Assembly (NCBI GenBank): GCA_041859095.1
Contig: JBHEKY010000037.1
Coordinates: forward strand, 62,001-126,000
Direction of reading: 5' to 3'
Source of the DNA: UBA1422 sp041859095
Lineage (GTDB): Bacteria > Bacillota > Clostridia > Peptostreptococcales > Anaerovoracaceae
Length of the DNA: 64,000 nucleotides
The notes beneath the pieces were generated by a model that searched no databases, had not been told where the DNA came from, and worked only from the letters and a program-made list of their open reading frames with translations. The stretch's first letter is position 1, and each line of letters opens with the position of its first letter. Made by a program: the position numbers and the translations under genes. Positions 25,497 to 32,938 of this stretch are shown piece by piece.

Positions 25497-26421
25497 ATGC
25501 AACGACCTAGACAAATTTTTCGGCCCGGAAAGGACTCGAGAAAGAGACATTTTTGCTGCGGCCATCCACCGAGATGCGCCGTACCGTCTTATCATGGGAC
25601 AAAATTACAAATGCTGCGAATACCAGAAAAGCATTAATATCTTTTCTTTTGGTAAAGCAAGGTTGAACTTACCATTTACCGTCATCGCGCCACCGGCTTC
25701 CATTGATACGGTTGGCTATTTTGGAGATATTACTTCTCTAATCAAAGACTATTCAAGGCGAAAAGGGCTGTTTCTGATTCTCAATGAGAGAAATAAATAT
25801 GAGGGCTCGGCAGCGGTTGCCAACACACTCGCCACGGCGATTTTCACCAATGACTTTGCAAGCTTTGACGAATACCTGCAGAAGCTTCGAAGCCATTATC
25901 GCCGGCGCTTGCATTTGGCCCTTGCCAAAGGGGATGGACTCCAATGGAAGCAGATTCCCTCTTCGTCATTTGACAAAGAGTTATACTTGCTATACCTTCA
26001 GGTGTTACAACACACCCAGTTTCCACTGGAAACCTTGGCAATAGATTTTTTCCGGGAATGCCCCGCAGAAATATTCGCTCTTTATGACTCCGCACAAAAG
26101 CCCCTGGCATTTGTGATGATTGCCCATGAAGAGGCTTCCTCCACCTTCATTTTTGGCGGTATGGATTATTCCTTGCGAGATACCTTCGATCTTTACTACA
26201 ATATGATGATCAAAATCCTACAGGAAGGCATCGAAAACGGTTCCAAAACCATTGATTTCGGGCAAACCGCGGAAAAGACAAAATGTAGGCTGGGATGCGC
26301 ACTGGAGCCAAGGTTTATGCTCTTTTTTGCATCCAACCCAGTGATCATGTGTTTTGCAAAAAAAATGATCCGGCTGATTGGATATCAACCGGATCCTGAA
26401 CCCTACCGGGTATTTAAATGA
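25471..26421 (+). CDS. FemAB/BioF2-like acyltransferase
   Basis: About 316 residues. The region SKTIDFGQTAEKTKCRLGC and the FIFGGMDYSLRDTFDLYYNMMIKILQEGIENG segment resemble the C-terminal GNAT domain of the peptidogalycan biosynthesis/BioF2-like group, which transfers acyl or aminoacyl groups. The start ATG 25471 (AAGGAG at 25455) lies 26 bases inside the preceding gene, showing coupling. It is the last gene of the operon. The assignment to the superfamily is moderate; no catalytic residue can be named with confidence. Confidence 0.6.
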   Translation: MKKPFDGIECNDLDKFFGPERTRERDIFAAAIHRDAPYRLIMGQNYKCCEYQKSINIFSFGKARLNLPFTVIAPPASIDTVGYFGDITSLIKDYSRRKGLFLILNERNKYEGSAAVANTLATAIFTNDFASFDEYLQKLRSHYRRRLHLALAKGDGLQWKQIPSSSFDKELYLLYLQVLQHTQFPLETLAIDFFRECPAEIFALYDSAQKPLAFVMIAHEEASSTFIFGGMDYSLRDTFDLYYNMMIKILQEGIENGSKTIDFGQTAEKTKCRLGCALEPRFMLFFASNPVIMCFAKKMIRLIGYQPDPEPYRVFK

Positions 26422-26432
26422 AAATCCTTGGC

Positions 26433-26451
26433 ATCAAAGTAGAGCTTTGAT
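26433..26451. terminator. Hairpin between convergent genes
   Basis: ATCAAAG, loop TAGAG, CTTTGAT between the acyltransferase gene and the LuxR gene. There is no clear T-run on either side, so termination is only likely. Confidence 0.4.
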
Positions 26452-26452
26452 C

Positions 26453-27250
26453 TTAATCTACTTTCCAAATTCCCTCCAGTTTATTGTTGATGACGAACTT
26501 AACAAGTTGAGTTCGGTTATCAATGTCAAGTTTTTCGTAAATGTTATAAACATGTTTCTTCACTGTGTTGGGGGTGATTCCAGCTTTTACGCCAATCTGT
26601 GCATTATTGCATCCCAAATAAACATAACCCATGATTTCAATTTCCCGGTTTGTCAGACAGAACTGATTCTTCAGCATGTAAGACAGACTTTTTTCGTTTT
26701 TGCGAATTTTTCCGGAATCCGATTCGAAACGGGCATGGAGATGAGGCATCAACTGTTTCAAAATATATACGTCCCGGTCTGAAAAATCGCCGTGCTTTTC
26801 GGACTTGTAAAGGGTAATTGCGCCATGAAACAAACCGCTGCCCACCAATACCATCCCGGAAATATAGACCAAATCAAAGACCTTCAGATAGTTGGTATAA
26901 AAGGGACTTTGCATTCGAGCTTCCTTATTCAGAAGATCAGACTCCCGATAGACTAACGACTCTTGGCTCATGAAAACCCAGTTGACGTAATCCAAGGGGG
27001 CATACACGTTTTCATATTGATAGATAAACTCTTCTTCGAATTTTTTGCTGAACTTGCTTACCATCACCGGATCCACCAACTGGGGAGCCCCGCCTTTTTT
27101 GACAATGCCAATGTCAAATTCTGAAAAGTCAAAGTTAATCAACGTCATGAGTTTCTGCAGAAAAGCCGTTCGCATAGCCGACGAATCCCGAATGTTGTTG
27201 ATGGTGACAACCAATTCATTCAATTTTTCCCATTCTGTTTGAGTAAGCAT
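26453..27250 (-). CDS. LuxR-family transcriptional regulator
   Basis: 265 residues. The C-terminal LuxR helix-turn-helix is clear: LTNREIEIMGYVYLGCNNAQIGVKAGITPNTVKKHVYNIYEKLDIDNRTQLV. The N-terminal 180 residues look GAF-like (FDFSEFDIGIV, GMVLVGSGLFHGAITLYKSEKHGDFSDRDVYILKQL) and probably sense a small ligand. It faces the radical SAM operon tail to tail and is divergent from the ureohydrolase gene, with two inverted repeats in the shared upstream region. It may control either operon or both. The ribosome site is GGAGG. Confidence 0.85.
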   Translation of the reverse strand: MLTQTEWEKLNELVVTINNIRDSSAMRTAFLQKLMTLINFDFSEFDIGIVKKGGAPQLVDPVMVSKFSKKFEEEFIYQYENVYAPLDYVNWVFMSQESLVYRESDLLNKEARMQSPFYTNYLKVFDLVYISGMVLVGSGLFHGAITLYKSEKHGDFSDRDVYILKQLMPHLHARFESDSGKIRKNEKSLSYMLKNQFCLTNREIEIMGYVYLGCNNAQIGVKAGITPNTVKKHVYNIYEKLDIDNRTQLVKFVINNKLEGIWKVD

Positions 27251-27301
27251 AGCAACCTCCAGGTAAACGCCTTTCCAATTAAGACAATCCTACCACATCA
27301 A

Positions 27302-27363
27302 GTAGTAAGTGTCTACTACCAAAGTAGTAGAAAAACATCATGAAGATAATACTTTGTGATGTT
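27302..27363. promoter_or_regulatory. Two inverted repeats between the LuxR and ureohydrolase genes
   Basis: Dyad A is CTACTAC (27313-27319), CAAA, GTAGTAG (27324-27330), with a further GTAGTA at 27302-27307 able to pair with the first arm. Dyad B is AACATCA (27334-27340), 16 bases, TGATGTT (27357-27363). Both are candidate binding sites for the LuxR-type regulator or for a regulator of the ureohydrolase operon. The rest of this intergenic region is AT-rich with no clear -35. Confidence 0.55.
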
Positions 27364-27421
27364 TTATATTGCGTCTTAAAGAATTATATTAAAGAAAAAA
27401 CCAGTATGAAAGAGGTGTACT

Positions 27422-28312
27422 ATGATTGATTTAAAACCGTGGGGCGACTTGAACTGCCCTGACCTGGATACCGCGGACGTTTGTGTCATGGGGGTTCCTT
27501 TTGACAGTGCTGTAAGCTGTGGCAAGGGCTCGTCCCAGGCACCGGAGAAGATCCGTAGCCTTTCCAGATATCTACCAACCGTCACCGATGAAGGAAACGA
27601 TATTGGCAACCTGAAAGTATATGATCATGGCGACGTTGCCATGGATCTGAACTGGGATAAATACTACGCTTCTGTTGAAAGCGAAGCGTTGACTTTATTT
27701 CAATCCGATAAATTCTGTTTGTTTTTCGGCGGTGACCATTCGGTGACAATTCCCTTAAGCAGAGCGTATGGAACACATTATCAAGGGAAGAAAATCGGTA
27801 TCATTCACTTTGACTCTCATCCGGATCTTTGTGACGAATATGACGGTCACAAGTGGTCTCATGCTTGCCCTCTGAGAAGAGCCGTGCAAGATGTAATCGC
27901 CCCTGGAGACCTTGCGCAGGTAGGAATTCGATCCTATGAGGCAGAAGAAGTCGCTTTCTATAAGGCGAATCCGGATTTGCTTCTCATCCGAGCCTACGAT
28001 GTGTTTCATCAGGGATGGAAAGTAGCCTGCGAGAAGTTAGTCGCAAAGTTTTCTGGATATGATGCCATCTATATCAGTCTGGATATCGACGTGCTAGATC
28101 CAGCATTTGCCCCTGGAACAGGAACCCCCGAAGCGGGTGGGCTATCATCCCGGGAATTGATGGAAATCCTAAAGATCCTATTTGAGAAACTACCCGTTGT
28201 CGCCATGGATGTGGTGGAAGTATCCCCGCCCCTTGACAGTGTGAACCAAATTACATCCTGGGCTGCATTGAAAGTGGTCTATGAGGTTTTCGGAAAATTA
28301 TCGAATAAATAG
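27422..28312 (+). CDS. speB: Agmatinase-like ureohydrolase
   Basis: 296 residues of the arginase/agmatinase fold. The dimanganese ligands are in GGDHSVTIPL, HFDSHPDLCD (DxHxD) and SLDIDVLDPAFAPGTGTPE; VEVSPPLD is also conserved. It would release urea from agmatine or a related guanidino compound. It differs from standard SpeB in having DSHPD rather than DAHxD. The next two genes encode a tiny membrane protein and an NCS1 permease, so it may act on an imported guanidino compound. The spermidine genes speD and speE are 22 kb away, and putrescine supply is a reasonable alternative role. The substrate is not proven. Confidence 0.8.
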   Translation: MIDLKPWGDLNCPDLDTADVCVMGVPFDSAVSCGKGSSQAPEKIRSLSRYLPTVTDEGNDIGNLKVYDHGDVAMDLNWDKYYASVESEALTLFQSDKFCLFFGGDHSVTIPLSRAYGTHYQGKKIGIIHFDSHPDLCDEYDGHKWSHACPLRRAVQDVIAPGDLAQVGIRSYEAEEVAFYKANPDLLLIRAYDVFHQGWKVACEKLVAKFSGYDAIYISLDIDVLDPAFAPGTGTPEAGGLSSRELMEILKILFEKLPVVAMDVVEVSPPLDSVNQITSWAALKVVYEVFGKLSNK

Positions 28313-28335
28313 CGTTTTTAGATTTGGAGGAAATT

Positions 28336-28548
28336 ATGGAGAACATATTATCCGTCCGGGAAGAGCTCGCCGGCAAGACTGAAATGAATACGGAAAACGA
28401 GCAAGACCTTTTTGACCGTCTGGAACAGATTGAAAAAGACGGACAAGTCGTTGATTCTCTATCAAAAGCAGATTGGATTGGTATTTTTATTACGTTCTTT
28501 GCCCTTGGCGTCGCCCCGCTGCTTTATTATGCTGTAAAACTGTTTTAG
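28336..28548 (+). CDS. 70-residue membrane protein next to the NCS1 permease
   Basis: The first 45 residues are acidic and helical (TENEQDLFDRLEQIEKDGQ). One transmembrane helix follows (WIGIFITFFALGVAPLLYYAV). The start ATG 28336 follows GGAGG at 28326-28330. It lies between the ureohydrolase and permease genes with short gaps (23 and 13 bases), so it is probably a small subunit or assembly factor of the permease. I recognise no named family. Confidence 0.7.
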   Translation: MENILSVREELAGKTEMNTENEQDLFDRLEQIEKDGQVVDSLSKADWIGIFITFFALGVAPLLYYAVKLF

Positions 28549-28561
28549 GAGGACGAAGAAT

Positions 28562-29980
28562 ATGGAAAAACATGATGCGAACATTAATAATGATGTTCAG
28601 TTTGACCTTCTGCCTATCATGAAGGGGGACCGGGAATATGGATTCCGGGATTACTCTTTTGTCATCACCGGCTTTGCCGTAGCAACCTGGTGTTTCCTAA
28701 TTGGTGGCACCCTTGCACTATTTGTTGATTTTAGAATGGCAATCATCGCATCTATCTCAGGCAATATGATTTCAATCATTCTACTGAGCATGTCCACTTC
28801 GCTGCCTTCTGCCAAATATGGAATAGACGGATTCACATCATCCATCAGCTATTTGGGGCATAACGGCACAAAATCCTACTTAGTGCTGAATGCCATCGTC
28901 ACCATTGGCTGGACCATTGTTCTTTGCACCTTGGTCTCCAAGTCCGTGATTCAGATTCTTAATTACACCACAGGAAAGGACTTCTCTTCTAATGTCTATG
29001 TAGTGGCCTTTGGCATCGTCGTCGCTTTGGGTTGCTGGTTTGTCACCATGAAAGGCCCCCGTTTAATCAAGATTATGAGTTCCATCGTGGTGCCTGTCTT
29101 CTTGGTGGTCATCGTTGTTTTGATTTTTATCATCAGTAAAAACGTGGGTTGGGGAGAAATCGCCAATATGCCGGCCTTGGAACCTTTCGATGACCCATGG
29201 CTGAACTTCCTGATTGCTTTTGAACTCAGTTTGGGTGCCGGATTCTCCTGGTGGCCAAACATCGGTGGCTTGGCGAGAATTTGCAAGACTTCGCGGGCAG
29301 CCTTCTGGCCTAATATTCTCGGCCTTGTATTTGCAGCAACCGTGGGAACCGGTCTTGGCGCAGCAGCTGCGCTGTTGGTTGGAGACAGTGACCCGGCTTC
29401 TTGGATGATTCCGATTTGTGGTGGCGCGCTGGGCATCATTGCATTGATTTTAGTCAGTATCGCAAACATTTCAGCCAACTCCATTATGATCTACACCACA
29501 TCCCTGGGCATGAAGCAAATCAAAGCGTTGTTCCGTCAAAAATGGTTTGTCGTGACCTGCGCATACATGATCCCGACACTGATTGGTTTATTCTGGGCTG
29601 TGACTATTTATGATTATTTCTACTTTATCCTTGGGCTGGCGTGCTTGATTTACTGCCCGATTTCAATCATGGCAGTGGTGGATTTCTTCTTGCTTCGCAA
29701 ACAAAAGTGGAACATGAGGCAATTCTACAACAAGACACCGGAGTCTAAATTCTATTTCTGGAAAGGATTTAACTGGGTTGCGGTCTTTGTCTTCATTTCG
29801 GCGACACCTGTCTATTATCTTTTCCTAGATCCCATCACCCTAGAAAATACCCCGTGGTTCCGATATGCTACCGCAACAGGAGCAGTTGCCATTTACTGCG
29901 CGGTTGTATATTACGCCCTCAGCAAATTAATTACCATGAAATTGAAAAAGGGTGGGTACGAGGATTCAGCCGTTAACTAA
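28562..29980 (+). CDS. NCS1-family (purine/cytosine permease-like) transporter
   Basis: 472 residues with twelve hydrophobic helices. The opening (FRDYSFVITGFAVATWCFLIGG) and FELSLGAGFSWWPNIGGLARI are typical of the nucleobase:cation symporter-1 family. NCS1 proteins carry purines, pyrimidines, hydantoins or thiamine with H+ or Na+. Here the ureohydrolase partner suggests a guanidino or agmatine-like substrate, which is an inference. Two terminator-like hairpins follow. Confidence 0.85.
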   Translation: MEKHDANINNDVQFDLLPIMKGDREYGFRDYSFVITGFAVATWCFLIGGTLALFVDFRMAIIASISGNMISIILLSMSTSLPSAKYGIDGFTSSISYLGHNGTKSYLVLNAIVTIGWTIVLCTLVSKSVIQILNYTTGKDFSSNVYVVAFGIVVALGCWFVTMKGPRLIKIMSSIVVPVFLVVIVVLIFIISKNVGWGEIANMPALEPFDDPWLNFLIAFELSLGAGFSWWPNIGGLARICKTSRAAFWPNILGLVFAATVGTGLGAAAALLVGDSDPASWMIPICGGALGIIALILVSIANISANSIMIYTTSLGMKQIKALFRQKWFVVTCAYMIPTLIGLFWAVTIYDYFYFILGLACLIYCPISIMAVVDFFLLRKQKWNMRQFYNKTPESKFYFWKGFNWVAVFVFISATPVYYLFLDPITLENTPWFRYATATGAVAIYCAVVYYALSKLITMKLKKGGYEDSAVN

Positions 29981-30006
29981 AGTATCAAGAAGCATCAATC
30001 AAAAGG

Positions 30007-30042
30007 AAAGAAGCAACACCGATGAGGCGTTGCTTCTTTCTT
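30007..30042 (+). terminator. Intrinsic terminator of the ureohydrolase/permease operon
   Basis: AAAGAAGCAAC (30007-30017) pairs with GTTGCTTCTTT (30029-30039). Confidence 0.85.
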
Positions 30043-30065
30043 AGTGGGTTCAACCAACAACAAAA

Positions 30066-30093
30066 AAACGCCTCAACAACAGTTGAGACGTTT
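30066..30093. terminator. Second hairpin behind the permease operon
   Basis: AAACGCCTCAAC (30066-30077) pairs with GTTGAGACGTTT (30082-30093) with one mismatch. It is flanked by A- and T-rich runs and could serve either strand. Confidence 0.55.
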
Positions 30094-30194
30094 ATTAATT
30101 AATATATATTATATCATATTAATTTTGAAATGTAAAACACTATTTTCAAAATGCTGAAAACTTCCATGGATGACTGGAAGAAGAACCAAGTAGC

Positions 30195-30224
30195 TCTTGT
30201 TTTGCCAATGGCAAATGTTATAAT
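30195..30224 (+). promoter_or_regulatory. Promoter with a perfect palindrome inside its spacer
   Basis: A possible -35 TCTTGT (30195-30200), an 18-base spacer and TATAAT (30219-30224, preceded by TGT). The spacer contains the perfect inverted repeat TTTGCCAATGGCAAA (30201-30215), a strong candidate repressor site. Confidence 0.65.
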
Positions 30225-30245
30225 AATGGTGCGAGGTATTTACGA

Positions 30246-30806
30246 ATGAAAATAACAAAACTGTTAGCGGAAGCGGTTCGCTATAAAGATGAAATAGAAG
30301 CGCTCTTGCAAAGCCTTGATGCCGACGAGGTCGAACAGGGGCGTCTGGTTGTAAAAGAATCTTTATTGTCAAGAGACTTAAAGTCTTTTGTGCTTTCACA
30401 AGCCGGCGAGATTCTTCGCGATTACCGCATCAAGTTTGAAAACGGGCAAATACTACTTTGGGCGTCTATTGATGCCAAGCAATTGGGTCCTTTGGAAATG
30501 GAGTATGTCATTACTGTTTCGGAATTACGTTTCGATCAGACAGGGCACAAACTGTATGCTACTTTCCGGGAAACCTCAAATTCCCTTGGAAATATGGTTC
30601 AAAAAATCGCATTCAAAGCGGCACTAATGAATGGTCCATTAATCAAGACAGCCGTCAAGCTGGGCGGTGTGTCTTTTGCTTATGTGGATGGAAACAATCT
30701 CATGCTGGACTTGGATCAGTTGGACATTATTTCTAAGCTTCCGGAAGACCTTACGCTGAGTTATGTTAGCTCAAAAGACACAAAACTTACTTTATTATTT
30801 CAATAG
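30246..30806 (+). CDS. Unknown soluble protein under a palindrome-containing promoter
   Basis: 186 residues; I do not recognise the family. It has no signal peptide or membrane helix. The first 40 residues are helical (AVRYKDEIEALLQSLDADEVEQ), and the middle is rich in alternating hydrophobic residues (MEYVITVSELRFDQTGHKLYATFRE), suggesting a beta-rich lipid-binding or barrel-like core. The promoter has a perfect palindrome between -35 and -10. The ribosome site (GAGG) is weak. The flavodiiron gene follows 57 bases later. Confidence 0.65.
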   Translation: MKITKLLAEAVRYKDEIEALLQSLDADEVEQGRLVVKESLLSRDLKSFVLSQAGEILRDYRIKFENGQILLWASIDAKQLGPLEMEYVITVSELRFDQTGHKLYATFRETSNSLGNMVQKIAFKAALMNGPLIKTAVKLGGVSFAYVDGNNLMLDLDQLDIISKLPEDLTLSYVSSKDTKLTLLFQ

Positions 30807-30834
30807 TTTAGAAAGATTGATATGCAGGTATAAA
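30807..30834 (+). promoter_or_regulatory. Possible promoter of the flavodiiron protein gene
   Basis: TTTAGA (30807-30812), a 16-base spacer and TATAAA (30829-30834). Confidence 0.4.
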
Positions 30835-30862
30835 GAGAGTACTTAGAAGGAGACAAGAACAA

Positions 30863-32056
30863 ATGAAAAAACATATCAAAAACAATGTATATTGGGTCGG
30901 CAAAGTCGACTGGGAGCTTAGGAAGTTCCATGGGGAAGAATACTCCACCGATAAGGGATCTACCTACAATTCTTATTTGGTGCAAGAAGAAAAGACCGTT
31001 TTGATTGACACGGTTTGGTTGCCCTATGGAATTGAATTCGTAGACAACCTGGCCAAAGAAATAGACCTAAACAAAATTGATTTTATCGTGGCCAATCACG
31101 GAGAAGTGGATCATAGCGGCGGGTTACCGGAATTGATGAAACGGATTCCAAAGACACCCATTTATTGCACAGCCAACGCAGTCAAATCCCTGAAGGGTCA
31201 ATTCCATCAGGACTGGGATTTTCGCGTTGTAAAGACCGGGGACAAAATTGACATCGGCAACGGCAAAGAACTCATCTTTGTGGAAATGACCATGCTCCAT
31301 TGGCCAGATAGCATGGCCACATACCTGACAAAGGACAATATCCTTTTTTCCAACGATGCCTTCGGACAACACTATGCGACCGAAGCATTATACAATGACT
31401 TAGTGGATCAGGCAGAGATGTACAATGAGGCCATTAAATATTATGCCAATATCCTAACGCCCTTCAGTGCCATGCTGGCAAAAAAACTGGAAGATATTAT
31501 TGCACTAGGACTGCCCATAGATATTCTTGCAACAAGCCATGGGGTCATTTGGCGAGACAACCCTATGCAGATTGTACAAAAATATGCAGAATGGGCGCAA
31601 GATTATCAGGAAAATCAAATAACAATCATTTATGATACCATGTCCAACGGCACCAAACACCTGGCTGAAAAAATCGCCGAGGGCATTCAGCTGGCAGATT
31701 CGGAAATCACTGTGAAAATCTACAACATCGCCAAAAGCGATCAAAATGATGTGATAACAGAAGTATTCAAATCCAAAACGGTAGTCATGGGATCACCAAC
31801 CATCAGCAATAGCATGCTGCACACCATGGCCGGCATCATCCACCTGATGAAGGAGATGAAATTTAAAAATAAAAAGGCAGCGGTATTTGGTTGCTATGGG
31901 TGGAGCGGAGAATCCACCAAAGCCTTGAAAGAGCATTTGGAGAGCGCTGGATTTGAAGTGATGGATGAAGGGTTGAGAATACAGTGGCAGCCGGATGAAG
32001 CGCAACAGTTAGAAGCAATCGAGTTTGGCAAAAAAATTGTCATAAACCAAAAATAA
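30863..32056 (+). CDS. fprA: Flavodiiron protein (FprA/ROO type)
   Basis: 397 residues: an N-terminal metallo-beta-lactamase-like diiron domain followed by a flavodoxin domain. Diiron ligands H79, E81, D83 and H84 (NHGEVDHSG), then HWPDSM, SNDAFGQH and TSHGVIW. The FMN-binding part begins IIYDTMSNGTKHLAE and continues with MGSPTISN and FGCYGWSGE. It reduces O2 to water (or NO) with electrons from rubredoxin. The rubredoxin gene is 37 bases downstream, so the pair forms a complete oxygen-scavenging chain. Confidence 0.95.
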   Translation: MKKHIKNNVYWVGKVDWELRKFHGEEYSTDKGSTYNSYLVQEEKTVLIDTVWLPYGIEFVDNLAKEIDLNKIDFIVANHGEVDHSGGLPELMKRIPKTPIYCTANAVKSLKGQFHQDWDFRVVKTGDKIDIGNGKELIFVEMTMLHWPDSMATYLTKDNILFSNDAFGQHYATEALYNDLVDQAEMYNEAIKYYANILTPFSAMLAKKLEDIIALGLPIDILATSHGVIWRDNPMQIVQKYAEWAQDYQENQITIIYDTMSNGTKHLAEKIAEGIQLADSEITVKIYNIAKSDQNDVITEVFKSKTVVMGSPTISNSMLHTMAGIIHLMKEMKFKNKKAAVFGCYGWSGESTKALKEHLESAGFEVMDEGLRIQWQPDEAQQLEAIEFGKKIVINQK

Positions 32057-32093
32057 TTAGTTCATAAAGTTGTAGTACAAATGGAGGGAAATT

Positions 32094-32249
32094 ATGAAAA
32101 AGTATTTATGTCCATGCGGTTATGAGTATGATCCGGCTCTTGGCGACCCCGATAATGGAGTTGCTCCCGGAACAGCATTTGAAGATCTTCCCGAAGACTG
32201 GGTATGCCCGGTATGTGGTTTGCCACAGGAAGAATTTTCTGAGATGTAG
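32094..32249 (+). CDS. Rubredoxin with a shortened first knuckle
   Basis: 51 residues: KKYLCPCGYEYDPALGDPDN, then GVAPGTAFEDLPEDWVCPVCG. The fold, the conserved GxAPGTxFEDLPEDWVCPxCG segment and the length are those of rubredoxin, but the first iron knuckle is C-P-C-G instead of CxxCG, one residue short. It should carry electrons to the flavodiiron protein just upstream. GGAGGG lies at 32083-32088. A strong terminator follows. Confidence 0.9.
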   Translation: MKKYLCPCGYEYDPALGDPDNGVAPGTAFEDLPEDWVCPVCGLPQEEFSEM

Positions 32250-32265
32250 AAAATTATTTAAAATA

Positions 32266-32300
32266 AGAAAAACCCACTGAAATCAGTGGGTTTTTCTTTT
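32266..32300 (+). terminator. Intrinsic terminator after rubredoxin
   Basis: AAAAACCCACTGA (32268-32280) pairs with TCAGTGGGTTTTT (32283-32295), then CTTTT. Confidence 0.93.
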
Positions 32301-32351
32301 GTCATTCAAAATGCGTCAAGTTAATATGGTCAATCATGTATACAAAAATAT

Positions 32352-32394
32352 ATTTCTGAATATTCTTGCTATTCAGAAATCAGAGTGTTAAAAT
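32352..32394 (+). promoter_or_regulatory. Hydrogenase operon promoter with a long perfect inverted repeat
   Basis: -35 TTGCTA (32366-32371), a 17-base spacer and -10 TAAAAT (32389-32394). The inverted repeat ATTTCTGAATA (32352-32362), 7 bases, TATTCAGAAAT (32370-32380) is perfect over 11 pairs and overlaps the -35. Each arm contains a TTCnGAA unit. It does not match the Rex consensus, so the regulator is unknown. Confidence 0.75.
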
Positions 32395-32423
32395 ATTGTC
32401 AAGTGTGGAACGGAGGTGTTTCT

Positions 32424-32933
32424 ATGACCGTTTTCTTCGAAAAAGAAACGTGCAGAGATCTGACTGAAGCTGAGAAGTATGAACTCTTGGATCAAGTCAT
32501 CAGGGATTACGATGCGAAGGAAAGCAATCTAATTCAAATACTGCACATGGCCCAGGCTATTTTTGGATATTTGCCCAATGAGGTTCAAACCTATATTGCG
32601 AAGCAAATGGATTTACCGATTTCCAAAGTTGGAAGTGTTTTGACATTCTATACATATTTCTCCACGACGCCCAAGGGAGAACATACCATTTGCACCTGTC
32701 TTGGAACGGCATGTTATGTACGCGGAGGCAAAAAAATCATCGACAAACTGAAAGAAACCATAGGCATCGATGTGGGGGAAACCACCCCCGATATGAAATT
32801 TTCTTTGCAGGTTGTACGATGTATGGGGGCTTGCGGTCTTGCACCTGCCATCAAGATTGATGACAAGGTATATAAACGCGTCAACCCCAATAAACTTCAG
32901 CAAATTCTCAAGCAATATGATGGCGGGAGGTAG
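32424..32933 (+). CDS. hydC: NuoE-like [2Fe-2S] subunit of the trimeric [FeFe] hydrogenase
   Basis: 169 residues of the 24-kDa NuoE family. The [2Fe-2S] ligands are in TCLGTACYVRGG (CX4C) and RCMGACGLAP (CX3C). The helical N-terminus (ESNLIQILHMAQAIFGYLP) is typical. It relays electrons between the NuoF-like flavin subunit and HydA. The start ATG 32424 follows GGAGGTG at 32412-32418; the frame is open further upstream but crosses the promoter. The HydB gene starts five bases downstream. Confidence 0.93.
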   Translation: MTVFFEKETCRDLTEAEKYELLDQVIRDYDAKESNLIQILHMAQAIFGYLPNEVQTYIAKQMDLPISKVGSVLTFYTYFSTTPKGEHTICTCLGTACYVRGGKKIIDKLKETIGIDVGETTPDMKFSLQVVRCMGACGLAPAIKIDDKVYKRVNPNKLQQILKQYDGGR

Positions 32934-32938
32934 GAGAG

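Noticed and set aside
27302..27330. Guanidine riboswitch upstream of the ureohydrolase
   Set aside because: The small hairpins have a CAAA loop rather than the ACGR loops of the guanidine-II class, and no larger guanidine-I-like structure was evident.
32352..32380. Rex-binding site upstream of the hydrogenase
   Set aside because: The repeat lacks the TTGT and ACAA ends of Rex operators.
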